Source: an uncultured Collinsella sp.
GTDB taxonomy: Bacteria; Actinomycetota; Coriobacteriia; Coriobacteriales; Coriobacteriaceae
DNA: 29,057 bases
Reading direction: 5' to 3'
NCBI GenBank assembly: GCA_958452935.1
Contig: CAUDVX010000019.1
Coordinates: 1 to 29,057, forward strand
A model generated the notes under the pieces. The model worked only from the letters and a program-made list of their open reading frames with translations. It made no database searches and had not been told where the DNA came from. Each line of letters opens with the position of its first letter. Position 1 is the stretch's first letter. The translations under genes and the position numbers were made by a program. Positions 7,516 to 14,747 of this stretch are shown piece after piece.

Positions 7516-7544
7516 CCGGTGCGGTCCCCCTACGACCGCACCGG
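7516..7544 (+). terminator. Hairpin between arcA2 and arcB, possible leaky terminator
   Basis: A perfect 11-bp stem (7516-7526 with 7534-7544) and 7-nt loop, followed by only three T. A second hairpin with a 6-bp stem follows at 7549-7563. They may partly terminate transcription or protect the arcA2 mRNA end, giving more arcA than arcB message. Confidence 0.5.
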
Positions 7545-7608
7545 TTTCGCCCGTCAAACGGGCAACACTAATACTTACGTAATTCATTTTTTCGAAAGGA
7601 AACGAACC

Positions 7609-8604
7609 ATGGGTGTTAACCTCTCCGGCCGTAGCTTCCTCAAGCTCCTCGACCTCTCCACCGAGGAGATCGAGTACTTGCTCAAGCTTTCCAAGAACTT
7701 CAAGGACATGAAGCGCGCTGGCGTTCCGCACCGCTATCTCGAGGGCAAGAACATCGTTCTGCTCTTCCAGAAGACCTCCACTCGTACCCGCTGCGCCTTC
7801 GAGGTCGGCGGCATGGATCTGGGCATGGGCGTCACCTACCTCGATCCCGGTTCGTCGCAGATGGGCAAGAAGGAGTCCATCGAGGACACCGCTCGCGTTC
7901 TCGGCCGCATGTATGACGGCATCGAGTTCCGTGGCTTTGCCCAGGACGACGTCGAGGAGCTCGCTGCTAAGTCCGGCGTGCCCGTCTGGAACGGCCTGAC
8001 CACCGAGTGGCACCCCACCCAGATGCTCGCCGATATCCTGACCGTCCAGGAGAACTTCAACTACGACATCAAGGGCAAGACCCTCGTCTTCATGGGCGAC
8101 TGCAAGAACAATGTCGCTCGCTCCCTCATGGTTGTCTGCTCCAAGCTCGGCATGAACTTCGTGGCCTGCGGCCCCGAGGAGTGCATGCCCGCTGACGACG
8201 TCATCGAGGCCTGCAAGCCCATCGCCGAGGCTAACGGCTGCACCATCAAGCTGACCACTGACGTCAAGGACGGCGTCACCGGTGCCGACGTTATCTACAC
8301 CGATGTGTGGGTCTCCATGGGCGAGCCCGACGAGGTCTGGGCCGAGCGCATCGCTCAGCTCACCCCGTATCGCGTTACCTCCGAGGTCATGGCTATGGCC
8401 AACCCGGGTGCCATCTTCCTGCACTGCCTGCCCAGCTTCCACGACACCAACACCACCATTGGCGCCGAGAAGTGCGAGCAGTTCGGCATCACCGAGCAGG
8501 AGGTCACCGACGAGGTCTTCGAGAGCCCCGCTTCCAAGGTCTTCGACGAGGCCGAGAACCGCATGCACACCATCAAGGCTGTCATGTACGCCACGCTCAA
8601 GTAA
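7609..8604 (+). CDS. arcB: Ornithine carbamoyltransferase, probably catabolic
   Basis: Interconverts citrulline plus phosphate with ornithine plus carbamoyl phosphate; in an ADI cluster it is expected to run toward ornithine. The 331-residue product has the carbamoyl phosphate motif STRTR (57-61), the family motif HCLP (272-275) and the ornithine-side DVWVSMGE. The ATG at 7609 is chosen because AAAGGA (7595-7600) lies 8 nt upstream and MGVNLSGRSFLKLLD is a normal beginning; upstream in-frame codons run through the hairpins. It lies 105 bp after arcA2 and is followed by a terminator-like hairpin. Sequence alone does not separate catabolic ArcB from biosynthetic ArgF; context favours ArcB. Confidence 0.96.
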   Translation: MGVNLSGRSFLKLLDLSTEEIEYLLKLSKNFKDMKRAGVPHRYLEGKNIVLLFQKTSTRTRCAFEVGGMDLGMGVTYLDPGSSQMGKKESIEDTARVLGRMYDGIEFRGFAQDDVEELAAKSGVPVWNGLTTEWHPTQMLADILTVQENFNYDIKGKTLVFMGDCKNNVARSLMVVCSKLGMNFVACGPEECMPADDVIEACKPIAEANGCTIKLTTDVKDGVTGADVIYTDVWVSMGEPDEVWAERIAQLTPYRVTSEVMAMANPGAIFLHCLPSFHDTNTTIGAEKCEQFGITEQEVTDEVFESPASKVFDEAENRMHTIKAVMYATLK

Positions 8605-8619
8605 GAGCATCTAGCATCT

Positions 8620-8656
8620 CGCTCGGGGTGTATTGTTGAACACCCCGAGCGGCTTT
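8620..8656 (+). terminator. Probable terminator after arcB
   Basis: A perfect 12-bp stem (8620-8631 with 8640-8651) with an 8-nt loop; the tail has only a few T. Some read-through into the transporter gene is likely. Confidence 0.6.
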
Positions 8657-8751
8657 ATCTGGTATAAATCTCGCATCGAGCGGCAGGCACGGCACGGAAG
8701 AGCCGCTTCGGGCGAGATCAGTAAATGATTTATGAAGGGGGGATGAGAACT

Positions 8752-10230
8752 ATGACTGAGACCGCTAAGAAAAAGCGCGGTATGCCTTCATCGTTCACCA
8801 TTCTTCTTGCTCTGCTGGCAATTGTTGCAGTTGTTACCGTTATCGTCTCCGGTACGTCCGGCGGCGCGGTTACTGCCGCCCGTCTGAGCGATTTCTGTAC
8901 CGCCCCGATTAAGGGCTTCGCTGACGCTCTGCCCGTCTGCCTCTTCGTTATGATCCTGGGCGGCTTCCTCGGCATGATGACCGAGACCGGCGCCCTGGAC
9001 AACGGCATCGCCGTTCTGGTGCAGAAGCTTAAGGGCAACGAGATCATGCTCATTCCCGTGCTGATGCTCATCTTCTCCCTCGGTGGTACTACCTATGGTA
9101 TGTGCGAGGAGACCGTTCCCTTCTACGCCCTGCTCGCCGCTACCATGATGGCCGCTGGCTTCGACCCCATGGTCGGTGCCGCTACCGTCCTGCTCGGCGC
9201 TGGCTGCGGCTGCCTGGGCTCCACGGTTAACCCGTTCGCCGTCGGCGCTGCCGTTGACGCTCTGACCGGCGTTGGCATTGAGGTCAACCAGTCCATCATC
9301 ATCGGCCTCGGTGCCGTCCTGTGGATTGTCACTACCGCTATGTCCATCGTCTTCGTGATGAACTATGCCAAGAAGGTCAAGGCTGACAAGGGTTCCACCA
9401 TCCTGTCGATGCAGGAGCTTAAGGACGCCGAAGAGGCTCACGGCAAGGCTGCTTCCGAGGTCCACAAGGAGGTCAAGCTCACTGGTCGTCAGAAGGGTGT
9501 TCTGATCGCCTTCGCCTTCACCTTCGTCGTCATGATCGTCGGCTTCATCCCGCTGGCCGACCTCAACGAGGGCGTCGCCAACTTCTTCGACGCTGGCGCT
9601 GTCTACGACGCCGACGGTAACGCCGTCGTCCAGGGCTGGTCTGCCCTGATCACCGGCCTGCCCATTGGCCAGTGGTACTTCGACGAGGCTTCCACCTGGT
9701 TCTTCCTCATGGCCGTCCTGATCGGTATCATCGGTGGCCTGTCCGAGAAGCAGATCGTTAACACCTTCATCACCGGCGCTGCCGACATGATGTCCGTTGT
9801 TCTCGTCATCGCCCTCGCCCGTGGTATCTCCGTCCTCATGGCTAACACCGGCCTCGATGTCTACGTCCTCGACGCTGCCGCCAATGCTCTGGCTGGCCTG
9901 TCCGGCGTGATCTTCGCTCCCATGAGCTTCCTGGTCTACTTCGGCCTGTCCTTCCTGATCCCCTCGACCTCCGGTATGGCCACCGTCTCCATGCCCATCA
10001 TGGGACCGCTGGCTGTTAAGCTCGGCTTCTCGCCCGAGGTCATGGTCATGATCTTCTCCGCCGCCATCGGTGTCGTGAACCTGTTCACCCCGACCTCCGG
10101 CGCCATCATGGGCGGTCTCGCCCTGGCCAAGATCGAGTGGACGACCTGGCTCAAGTTTGCCCTTAAGCTCATCGTCGCGCTCTCCGTCGTCTGCGCCGTC
10201 ATCCTGACCGTCGCCTGCGTGCTGCTCTAA
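8752..10230 (+). CDS. arcD: YfcC-family membrane transporter, probable arginine/ornithine antiporter
   Basis: A 492-residue integral membrane protein with about 11-12 hydrophobic segments and a short charged N-terminus (TETAKKKRG). Sequences such as GGTTYGMCEETVPFYALL, GCGCLGSTVNPF, FLIPSTSGMATVSMPIMGPLA and LFTPTSGAIMGGLALAKIEW are typical of the YfcC/C4-dicarboxylate anaerobic carrier superfamily. Streptococcal ArcD proteins belong to this group, and the position after arcA-arcB supports exchange of arginine for ornithine. Transport specificity is inferred. The start at 8752 is chosen because the purine run 8735-8742 ends 9 nt upstream; the in-frame ATG at 8743 abuts that run and the one at 8725 precedes it. 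A cytoplasmic charged loop lies around residues 205-245. Confidence 0.88.
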   Translation: MTETAKKKRGMPSSFTILLALLAIVAVVTVIVSGTSGGAVTAARLSDFCTAPIKGFADALPVCLFVMILGGFLGMMTETGALDNGIAVLVQKLKGNEIMLIPVLMLIFSLGGTTYGMCEETVPFYALLAATMMAAGFDPMVGAATVLLGAGCGCLGSTVNPFAVGAAVDALTGVGIEVNQSIIIGLGAVLWIVTTAMSIVFVMNYAKKVKADKGSTILSMQELKDAEEAHGKAASEVHKEVKLTGRQKGVLIAFAFTFVVMIVGFIPLADLNEGVANFFDAGAVYDADGNAVVQGWSALITGLPIGQWYFDEASTWFFLMAVLIGIIGGLSEKQIVNTFITGAADMMSVVLVIALARGISVLMANTGLDVYVLDAAANALAGLSGVIFAPMSFLVYFGLSFLIPSTSGMATVSMPIMGPLAVKLGFSPEVMVMIFSAAIGVVNLFTPTSGAIMGGLALAKIEWTTWLKFALKLIVALSVVCAVILTVACVLL

Positions 10231-10370
10231 GTACCCAACGGGTACCCCACGGAAACCTTGACGATCCTGTAAAGGATCACCTGGTCATCGTCTGTCCGGT
10301 GGGGTAAACCCACCGGTAGACTCCTACCTTTAGCCCCCTTCCGTTCCGTGCGCGGGAGGGGGCGCTCTCA
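10231..10370 (+). ncRNA. Candidate structured RNA or 3'-UTR element ending in a terminator
   Basis: Directly after the transporter stop there are several pairings: GTACCC/GGGTAC (10231-10236 with 10240-10245); GATCCT/AGGATC with a GTAA tetraloop (10263-10268 with 10273-10278), extended by GAC/GTC (10260-10262 with 10284-10286); and CCGGTGGG/CCCACCGG (10296-10303 with 10309-10316). A long-range 8-bp alternative pairs 10243-10250 with 10299-10306. The terminator-like stem (10333-10343 with 10353-10363) closes it. This could be a 3'-UTR-derived small RNA or a stabilising end. Confidence 0.4.
10333..10363 (+). terminator. Terminator-like hairpin after arcD
   Basis: An 11-bp GC-rich stem with one G-T wobble (10333-10343 with 10353-10363), with a poor T tail. 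Probably ends the arcD transcript together with later hairpins. Confidence 0.6.
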
Positions 10371-10371
10371 T

Positions 10372-10398
10372 GTTGCGCGGTTCTACGAACCGCGCAAC
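10372..10398. repeat. Perfect 12-bp hairpin
   Basis: 10372-10383 pairs perfectly with 10387-10398 around a 3-nt loop. It has no T tail. It lies between two terminators. Confidence 0.6.
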
Positions 10399-10440
10399 CA
10401 GTCGACGCTGCGCGCTGCCCAGGACGACAATTTGTCATTC

Positions 10441-10482
10441 AAAAGGCAAGGCATGACCAGAAGGTCTATGCCTTGCCTTTTT
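10441..10482. terminator. Strong intrinsic terminator, usable in both directions
   Basis: A perfect 14-bp stem (10441-10454 with 10468-10481) has an inner GACC/GGTC stem. It begins with four A and ends in five T (10478-10482), so it could work on either strand. Confidence 0.85.
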
Positions 10483-10659
10483 CATGCCAACTTGTACGTC
10501 CTGGACGTCGCTCGCTGACTTATGCTCAACCTGCGACGTTCCCCTTAATTGGTGCAGGGGGCTGCTTGTTCGCTCTGGTACCCGTTCGCTGTCCGTTCTC
10601 TGCCCGCGACGTTTCTGTTGTTGGTGCAAAGGGGTCAGGTTACTTCGCGCCAAAAGGGG
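10483..10659. other. Non-coding stretch with degenerate repeats
   Basis: No supported gene. It has a 13-nt palindrome (10496-10508) and two imperfect copies of GCGACGTT followed 15-16 bp later by TTGGTGCA (10533-10556 and 10606-10628), about 73 bp apart. The second copy starts an imperfect hairpin (10621-10631 with 10643-10653). Confidence 0.45.
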
Positions 10660-10728
10660 AAGTTGCGGTGGAATAGTTCCTGTTTGGCCGTCATGAGGGG
10701 TTAAACAGGAACTATTCCACCGCAACTT
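10660..10728. repeat. Perfect 26-bp inverted repeat
   Basis: 10660-10685 is the exact reverse complement of 10703-10728, around a 17-nt loop. There is no T tail, so it is unlike a terminator. Length and perfection suggest a dispersed palindromic element or an RNA-level structure. Confidence 0.75.
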
Positions 10729-10790
10729 ATCGGTGGCGTGTTTGGTTGGTGCCTGTTGATGGTCTGGGTATCGGGGAGGGCGGGCTCCGC

Positions 10791-10796
10791 TATAAT
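10791..10796 (+). promoter_or_regulatory. -10 element of the UPF0371 gene
   Basis: TATAAT lies 40 bp before the chosen ATG. No good -35 is seen at 16-18 bp, so this is a partial promoter call. Confidence 0.4.
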
Positions 10797-10835
10797 CGCC
10801 TAGAACATTAAATGGAAACGGGACGGGAGCCATAT

Positions 10836-12317
10836 ATGCGCCAGGGTTTCGACAACGCGAAGTATATCGAGCTGCAGGCCGCTCATATTAAAGAGCGTAT
10901 CTCGCAGTTTGGCGGCAAGCTGTATTTGGAGTTTGGCGGCAAGCTGTTTGACGACTATCACGCGAGTCGCGTGCTGCCGGGTTTTGAACCGGACAGCAAG
11001 TTTCGCATGCTCAAGAGCATTGCCGATGACGTTGAGGTCATCATCGCGATCAACGCGAACCACATCGAGAAGAATAAGGCCCGTGGCGACCTGGGCATTA
11101 CCTATGACGAGGACGTCTTGCGCCTGGTCGACCTGTTCCGCGGCAACGGTTTTGCTGTCGCGGCCGTGGTTATCACCCAGTACGCCGGCCAGCCCGCCGC
11201 CGATGTCTTCCGCAATCGCCTGAACGCGCTCGGCATTCCCGCCAAGCTGCACTATCCCATCGAGGGCTATCCCCACGACGTCGATCTGATCGTGTCCGAC
11301 GACGGCTACGGCAAGAACGAGTTTGTCGAGACCACCCGTCCGCTCGTCGTGGTCACCGCGCCGGGTCCTGGCTCGGGTAAGCTCGCCACCTGCCTGTCGC
11401 AGCTTTATCACGAGCACAAACACGGCACCGCCGCCGGCTACGCCAAGTTCGAGACCTTCCCGGTCTGGAACCTTCCCCTCACGCATCCGGTCAACATCGC
11501 CTACGAGGCGGCCACGGCAGATCTCGACGACGCCAATATCATCGACTCCTTCCACTTGGAGGCCTACAACAAGACCACGGTCAACTACAACCGCGACGCC
11601 GAGGCTTTCCCGGTGGTCCGTGCTCTGATGGAAAAGATCCTGGGCAAGAGCCCCTACCAGAGCCCCACGGACATGGGCGTCAATATGGTCGGTTTTGCTA
11701 TTACCGATGACGATGCCTGCCGCGACGCTTCCAAGATGGAGATCGTCCGCCGCTACTTTACCGCGGTCGAAAATGTGCGCCGTACCGGCGTGGGCGATGA
11801 GCAAGTCGACCGTCTCAAGATCATTATGAAGAAGGCCGGTATCGACAAGAACTACTCGCCGGCACGCTCGGCCGCCCTTACCAGGGAGCAGCTGACGGGT
11901 GGCCCCGTAGGCGCCATGGTCATGCCCGATGGCTCCGTGGTGACCGGCAAGACTTCCACGCGCCTGGGCGCCGCGAGCTCGCTCATCATGAATGCACTTA
12001 AGCATGTCTCGGGCGTTGACCTTGAGCTCGAGGTCATTAGCGATGAGGCGATCGAGCCTATCAGCAAGCTCAAGACGCATTTCCTGGGTAGCAAAAACCC
12101 GCGCCTGCACACCGACGAGACGCTTATGGCGCTCTCGATCACCTCGGCAACGAGCGAGACGGCGGCCCGCGTCCTTTCGGGCCTGGAGCAGCTGCGCGGC
12201 TGCGATGCCTTCTTTAGCGTGATCATCTCGCCGACGGACGAGACGGTGTTGCGCAAGCTGGGCATCAACGTGTGCTGCGAGCCCAAGTTCGAGCGCCGTG
12301 GTTTCTTCCACCGCTAA
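10836..12317 (+). CDS. UPF0371/DUF1846 family protein
   Basis: A conserved 493-residue cytoplasmic protein of the UPF0371 (DUF1846) family, recognised from its N-terminal FDNAKYIELQAAHIKERISQFGGKLYLEFGGKLFDDYHASRVLPGF region, APGPGSGKLATCLSQLYHE, FETFPVWNLPL and DMGVNMVGFAI. Biochemical function is not established to my knowledge. APGPGSGK resembles a phosphate-binding glycine loop, which is only an impression. ATG 10836 is preferred because GGGAG (10825-10829) lies 6 nt upstream; the in-frame ATG at 10812 has no ribosome binding site and lies too close to the -10. It stands alone, with its own promoter and terminator, so it is not clearly tied to the ADI or dcw genes. Confidence 0.9.
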   Translation: MRQGFDNAKYIELQAAHIKERISQFGGKLYLEFGGKLFDDYHASRVLPGFEPDSKFRMLKSIADDVEVIIAINANHIEKNKARGDLGITYDEDVLRLVDLFRGNGFAVAAVVITQYAGQPAADVFRNRLNALGIPAKLHYPIEGYPHDVDLIVSDDGYGKNEFVETTRPLVVVTAPGPGSGKLATCLSQLYHEHKHGTAAGYAKFETFPVWNLPLTHPVNIAYEAATADLDDANIIDSFHLEAYNKTTVNYNRDAEAFPVVRALMEKILGKSPYQSPTDMGVNMVGFAITDDDACRDASKMEIVRRYFTAVENVRRTGVGDEQVDRLKIIMKKAGIDKNYSPARSAALTREQLTGGPVGAMVMPDGSVVTGKTSTRLGAASSLIMNALKHVSGVDLELEVISDEAIEPISKLKTHFLGSKNPRLHTDETLMALSITSATSETAARVLSGLEQLRGCDAFFSVIISPTDETVLRKLGINVCCEPKFERRGFFHR

Positions 12318-12336
12318 GCCTGGATTAATTGGTCTG

Positions 12337-12375
12337 AAAGGGGCGCATCGGGTATGCATTCGGTGTGCCCCTTTT
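12337..12375 (+). terminator. Terminator after the UPF0371 gene
   Basis: An 11-bp stem with one G-T pair (12337-12347 with 12364-12374), ending in four T. Good intrinsic terminator. Confidence 0.75.
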
Positions 12376-12387
12376 ATCAACAAAGCT

Positions 12388-12508
12388 ACCGTTTAACCTA
12401 AAAATAGCCCGTTTACCTGCCTATAAGCGATTTGGGCGGTATACAATAACCCTAACTGTTTCATCCTTTTGCGGGGATGCCGCATGATGGATGTTGCCGG
12501 CCATCATG
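12388..12508 (+). promoter_or_regulatory. Upstream region of the winged-helix gene
   Basis: TATACAAT (the TACAAT hexamer is 12442-12447) is a likely -10; no clear -35. Two similar motifs, ACCGTTTAA (12388-12396) and CCCGTTTAC (12408-12416), are 20 bp apart. A perfect 8-bp stem (12483-12490 with 12501-12508) would lie in the leader. Confidence 0.35.
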
Positions 12509-12566
12509 GGGTGTGCCGGTCGCGCACGGTGCAGGTGATGCCCGTGCTCGGTTTGAGGAGGCTGCC

Positions 12567-12905
12567 ATGGCTGGCAAGGGTCGTGCGAGTGTCAACGATA
12601 TGAAGCGTGTCGAGGTGCAGGTGCTGATGGAGATCGCACAGCTGTCCGAAGACAACGGCGGATTTTATGGCTTTTCGCGCAAGACGCTTGCCGAGCGTGT
12701 GGGGGTGTCTCCGTATCGCGCCCGCGCGGCAATTGAACGCTTGGAATCCGAAGACATCATCGAGGTCGTCTCGCGCTACAGCGACGACGGCGGCCAGCTC
12801 GCAAATGGTATTTGTCTCACGGAGCGTGGCGAATGGTATCTAGAGGGCATCCGTGCCGGTATGCTCGTGAAGGACTTGATCGAGGATGAAGCCGCCGATC
12901 GATAA
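12567..12905 (+). CDS. Small winged-helix DNA-binding protein
   Basis: A 112-residue protein built almost entirely of one winged helix-turn-helix domain. The recognition region reads GFSRKTLAERVGVSPYRARAAIERLESEDIIEVVSRYSDDGGQ, with a helix-turn-helix about residues 36-60 followed by a beta wing. The N-terminus is basic and the end acidic. It probably binds DNA as a regulator; I cannot assign a named family or target. Start 12567 is chosen for GAGGAGG (12555-12561) 5 nt upstream; earlier in-frame codons back to 12477 run through the leader hairpin. It sits alone between terminators. Confidence 0.75.
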   Translation: MAGKGRASVNDMKRVEVQVLMEIAQLSEDNGGFYGFSRKTLAERVGVSPYRARAAIERLESEDIIEVVSRYSDDGGQLANGICLTERGEWYLEGIRAGMLVKDLIEDEAADR

Positions 12906-12929
12906 CAGCGTGCATTCATAGTGGAAACG

Positions 12930-12959
12930 ACGCCGCCTGGGCAACCGGACGGCGTTTTG
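12930..12959 (+). terminator. Terminator after the winged-helix gene
   Basis: ACGCCG (12930-12935) pairs with CGGCGT (12950-12955), extended by CC/GG across a bulged base, and is followed by a T-rich tail. Confidence 0.7.
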
Positions 12960-13022
12960 TTTCGAGATGGAGAAATGCGATTGCGCGTAAGAAAAAATGC
13001 GTGCGGCGCGCGTCGCGAGTAT

Positions 13023-13065
13023 TACAATGAAGACCCGTAAGATGTGTATGGACAACTTCTACGGG
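13023..13065 (+). promoter_or_regulatory. pyrG promoter (-10) and leader hairpin
   Basis: TACAAT (13023-13028) is a likely -10; no good -35 is visible. A 6-bp stem, CCCGTA (13034-13039) with TACGGG (13060-13065), lies in the leader. Confidence 0.35.
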
Positions 13066-13083
13066 AAGCGCAGGTAACTCAAT

Positions 13084-14745
13084 ATGACCAAGCATGTGTT
13101 CGTGACCGGCGGCGTGGTTTCGTCTCTGGGCAAGGGTATTACCGCGGCCTCGCTGGGCCGTCTGCTCAAGTCGCGCGGCTACAAGGTAACGATGCAAAAG
13201 GCCGACCCGTATCTGAACGTCGACCCCGGCACCATGAGCCCGTTCCAGCATGGCGAGGTCTTTGTGACCGAGGACGGCTACGAGTCCGATCTGGACCTGG
13301 GCCACTACGAGCGCTTTATTGACGAGAACCTGACCCGCGATTCCAACTTTACGACTGGTGCCATCTATAAGAGCCTGATCGCCCGCGAACGTCGCGGTGA
13401 CTTTTTGGGCGGCACCGTGCAGGTGATTCCGCACGTCACGAACGCCATTAAGGATAAGTTCCGTCGTATTGAGGAGCAGACCGGCTCCGACGTGGTCATC
13501 ACTGAGTTGGGCGGCACTATCGGTGACATCGAGTCGCAGCCGTTTGTCGAGGCCATCCGCCAGTATCGCAAGGAGGCCGGCCCCGAGAACGTCTGCTACA
13601 TCCACGTGTCGCTCGTTCCCTATATCGCCGCCGCCCACGAGGTCAAGACCAAGCCGACGCAGCACTCCGTTAAGGAGCTCCGCAGCTTTGGTATCCAGCC
13701 CGATATTATCGTTCTGCGCTCCGACCACCATATCGACGATGCCATCCGCGGCAAGATTGCAAGCTTCTGCGACGTCGACACCGACTGCGTCTTTACCAAC
13801 GAGGACTGCGCGAGCATCTACGATGTTCCGCAGCTGCTCGCCGAGCAGGACTTTGACCTGCGCATTTGCGAGCGTCTGGGTCTGGACCCGCGTGAGCGCG
13901 ACATGAGTCAGTGGAACGAGTTCCTGCGCAAGCAGAACCATGCCAACCATCACGCCGACAAGGTGAAGATCGCCGTCGTGGGCAAGTACACGCAGCTGCC
14001 CGATGCCTACCTGTCGGTTATCGAGGCCCTGCACCACGCGGGCGTGTTCTACGATCGCCACGTTGACGTGCAGCTGGTCGATGGCGAGAGCCTCGACGAG
14101 CAGAACGTCTCCGAGGTCCTGGGTGACGCCTCGGGCATCTTGGTCCCTGGCGGCTTTGGCAAGCGCGCCCTGGAGGGCAAGATCCTCGCGGCCGAGTTCG
14201 CCCGCGAGCACAAGATTCCGTATCTGGGCATTTGCCTGGGTATGCAGGTAGCCGTGTGCGAGTTCGCCCGCAATGTGGTCGGCCTTGCCGGCGCCAGCTC
14301 TTCCGAGTTCGATCCGGACGGCCCGTATAGTGTCATCGACCTGATGAGCTCGCAGGAGGACGTGACCGAGAAGGGCGGCACCATGCGCCTGGGCGCCTAT
14401 CCGTGCAAGCTCGCCGCCGATACCCTCGCGCGCGAGGCATACGGCGAGGAGCTCGTCTACGAGCGTCACCGTCACCGTTTTGAGTTCAACAACGCCTTCC
14501 GTGACCAGCTCGAGGACGCCGGTCTGGTTATCTCGGGTCTTTCGCCCGACGAGCGTCTGGTCGAGATGGTCGAGCTGCCGCGCGACGTACATCCGTGGTA
14601 TGTGGCCACCCAGGCTCATCCCGAGTTCAAGAGCCGCCCGACCAACCCGCAGCCGCTGTTCCGCGAGTTCGTACGCGCCTCGATCGGCCAGCATGAGGGC
14701 GTCGATCGCTTGCAGGTGACGCCCAAGAACCTCGCTACGGACTAA
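13084..14745 (+). CDS. pyrG: CTP synthase
   Basis: Makes CTP from UTP, ATP and glutamine. The 553-residue protein has the N-terminal synthetase domain opening TKHVFVTGGVVSSLGKGI (P-loop-like, residues 2-19), GGTIGDIESQPF and KTKPTQHSVKELRS, then the class I glutamine amidotransferase domain with nucleophile C384 in GICLGMQ and the His-Glu pair in ATQAHPEF near the end. Length and ends are normal for the family. The ribosome binding site is weak (AGGT about 9 nt upstream), but the start matches the family. xerD begins 2 nt after its stop. Confidence 0.98.
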   Translation: MTKHVFVTGGVVSSLGKGITAASLGRLLKSRGYKVTMQKADPYLNVDPGTMSPFQHGEVFVTEDGYESDLDLGHYERFIDENLTRDSNFTTGAIYKSLIARERRGDFLGGTVQVIPHVTNAIKDKFRRIEEQTGSDVVITELGGTIGDIESQPFVEAIRQYRKEAGPENVCYIHVSLVPYIAAAHEVKTKPTQHSVKELRSFGIQPDIIVLRSDHHIDDAIRGKIASFCDVDTDCVFTNEDCASIYDVPQLLAEQDFDLRICERLGLDPRERDMSQWNEFLRKQNHANHHADKVKIAVVGKYTQLPDAYLSVIEALHHAGVFYDRHVDVQLVDGESLDEQNVSEVLGDASGILVPGGFGKRALEGKILAAEFAREHKIPYLGICLGMQVAVCEFARNVVGLAGASSSEFDPDGPYSVIDLMSSQEDVTEKGGTMRLGAYPCKLAADTLAREAYGEELVYERHRHRFEFNNAFRDQLEDAGLVISGLSPDERLVEMVELPRDVHPWYVATQAHPEFKSRPTNPQPLFREFVRASIGQHEGVDRLQVTPKNLATD

Positions 14746-14747
14746 GG

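Noticed and set aside
6187..8610. Open frame of 807 codons on the minus strand across arcA2 and arcB
   Set aside because: Antisense to two clear enzymes, with repetitive V/G/D/L composition caused by their strong codon bias. The matching shadow opposite arcA1 exists for the same reason.
10484..10696. 70-codon frame in the arcD-UPF0371 gap (C/R/W rich)
   Set aside because: No ribosome binding site, starts right after a terminator and ends inside the 26-bp palindrome; unlikely composition for a real protein.
12483..12508. Leader hairpin as a terminator
   Set aside because: The 8-bp stem has no T run after it and lies upstream of a gene with a good ribosome binding site.
12916..14694. Long minus-strand frame opposite pyrG
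   Set aside because: Shadow of CTP synthase; no domain or plausible ribosome binding context.
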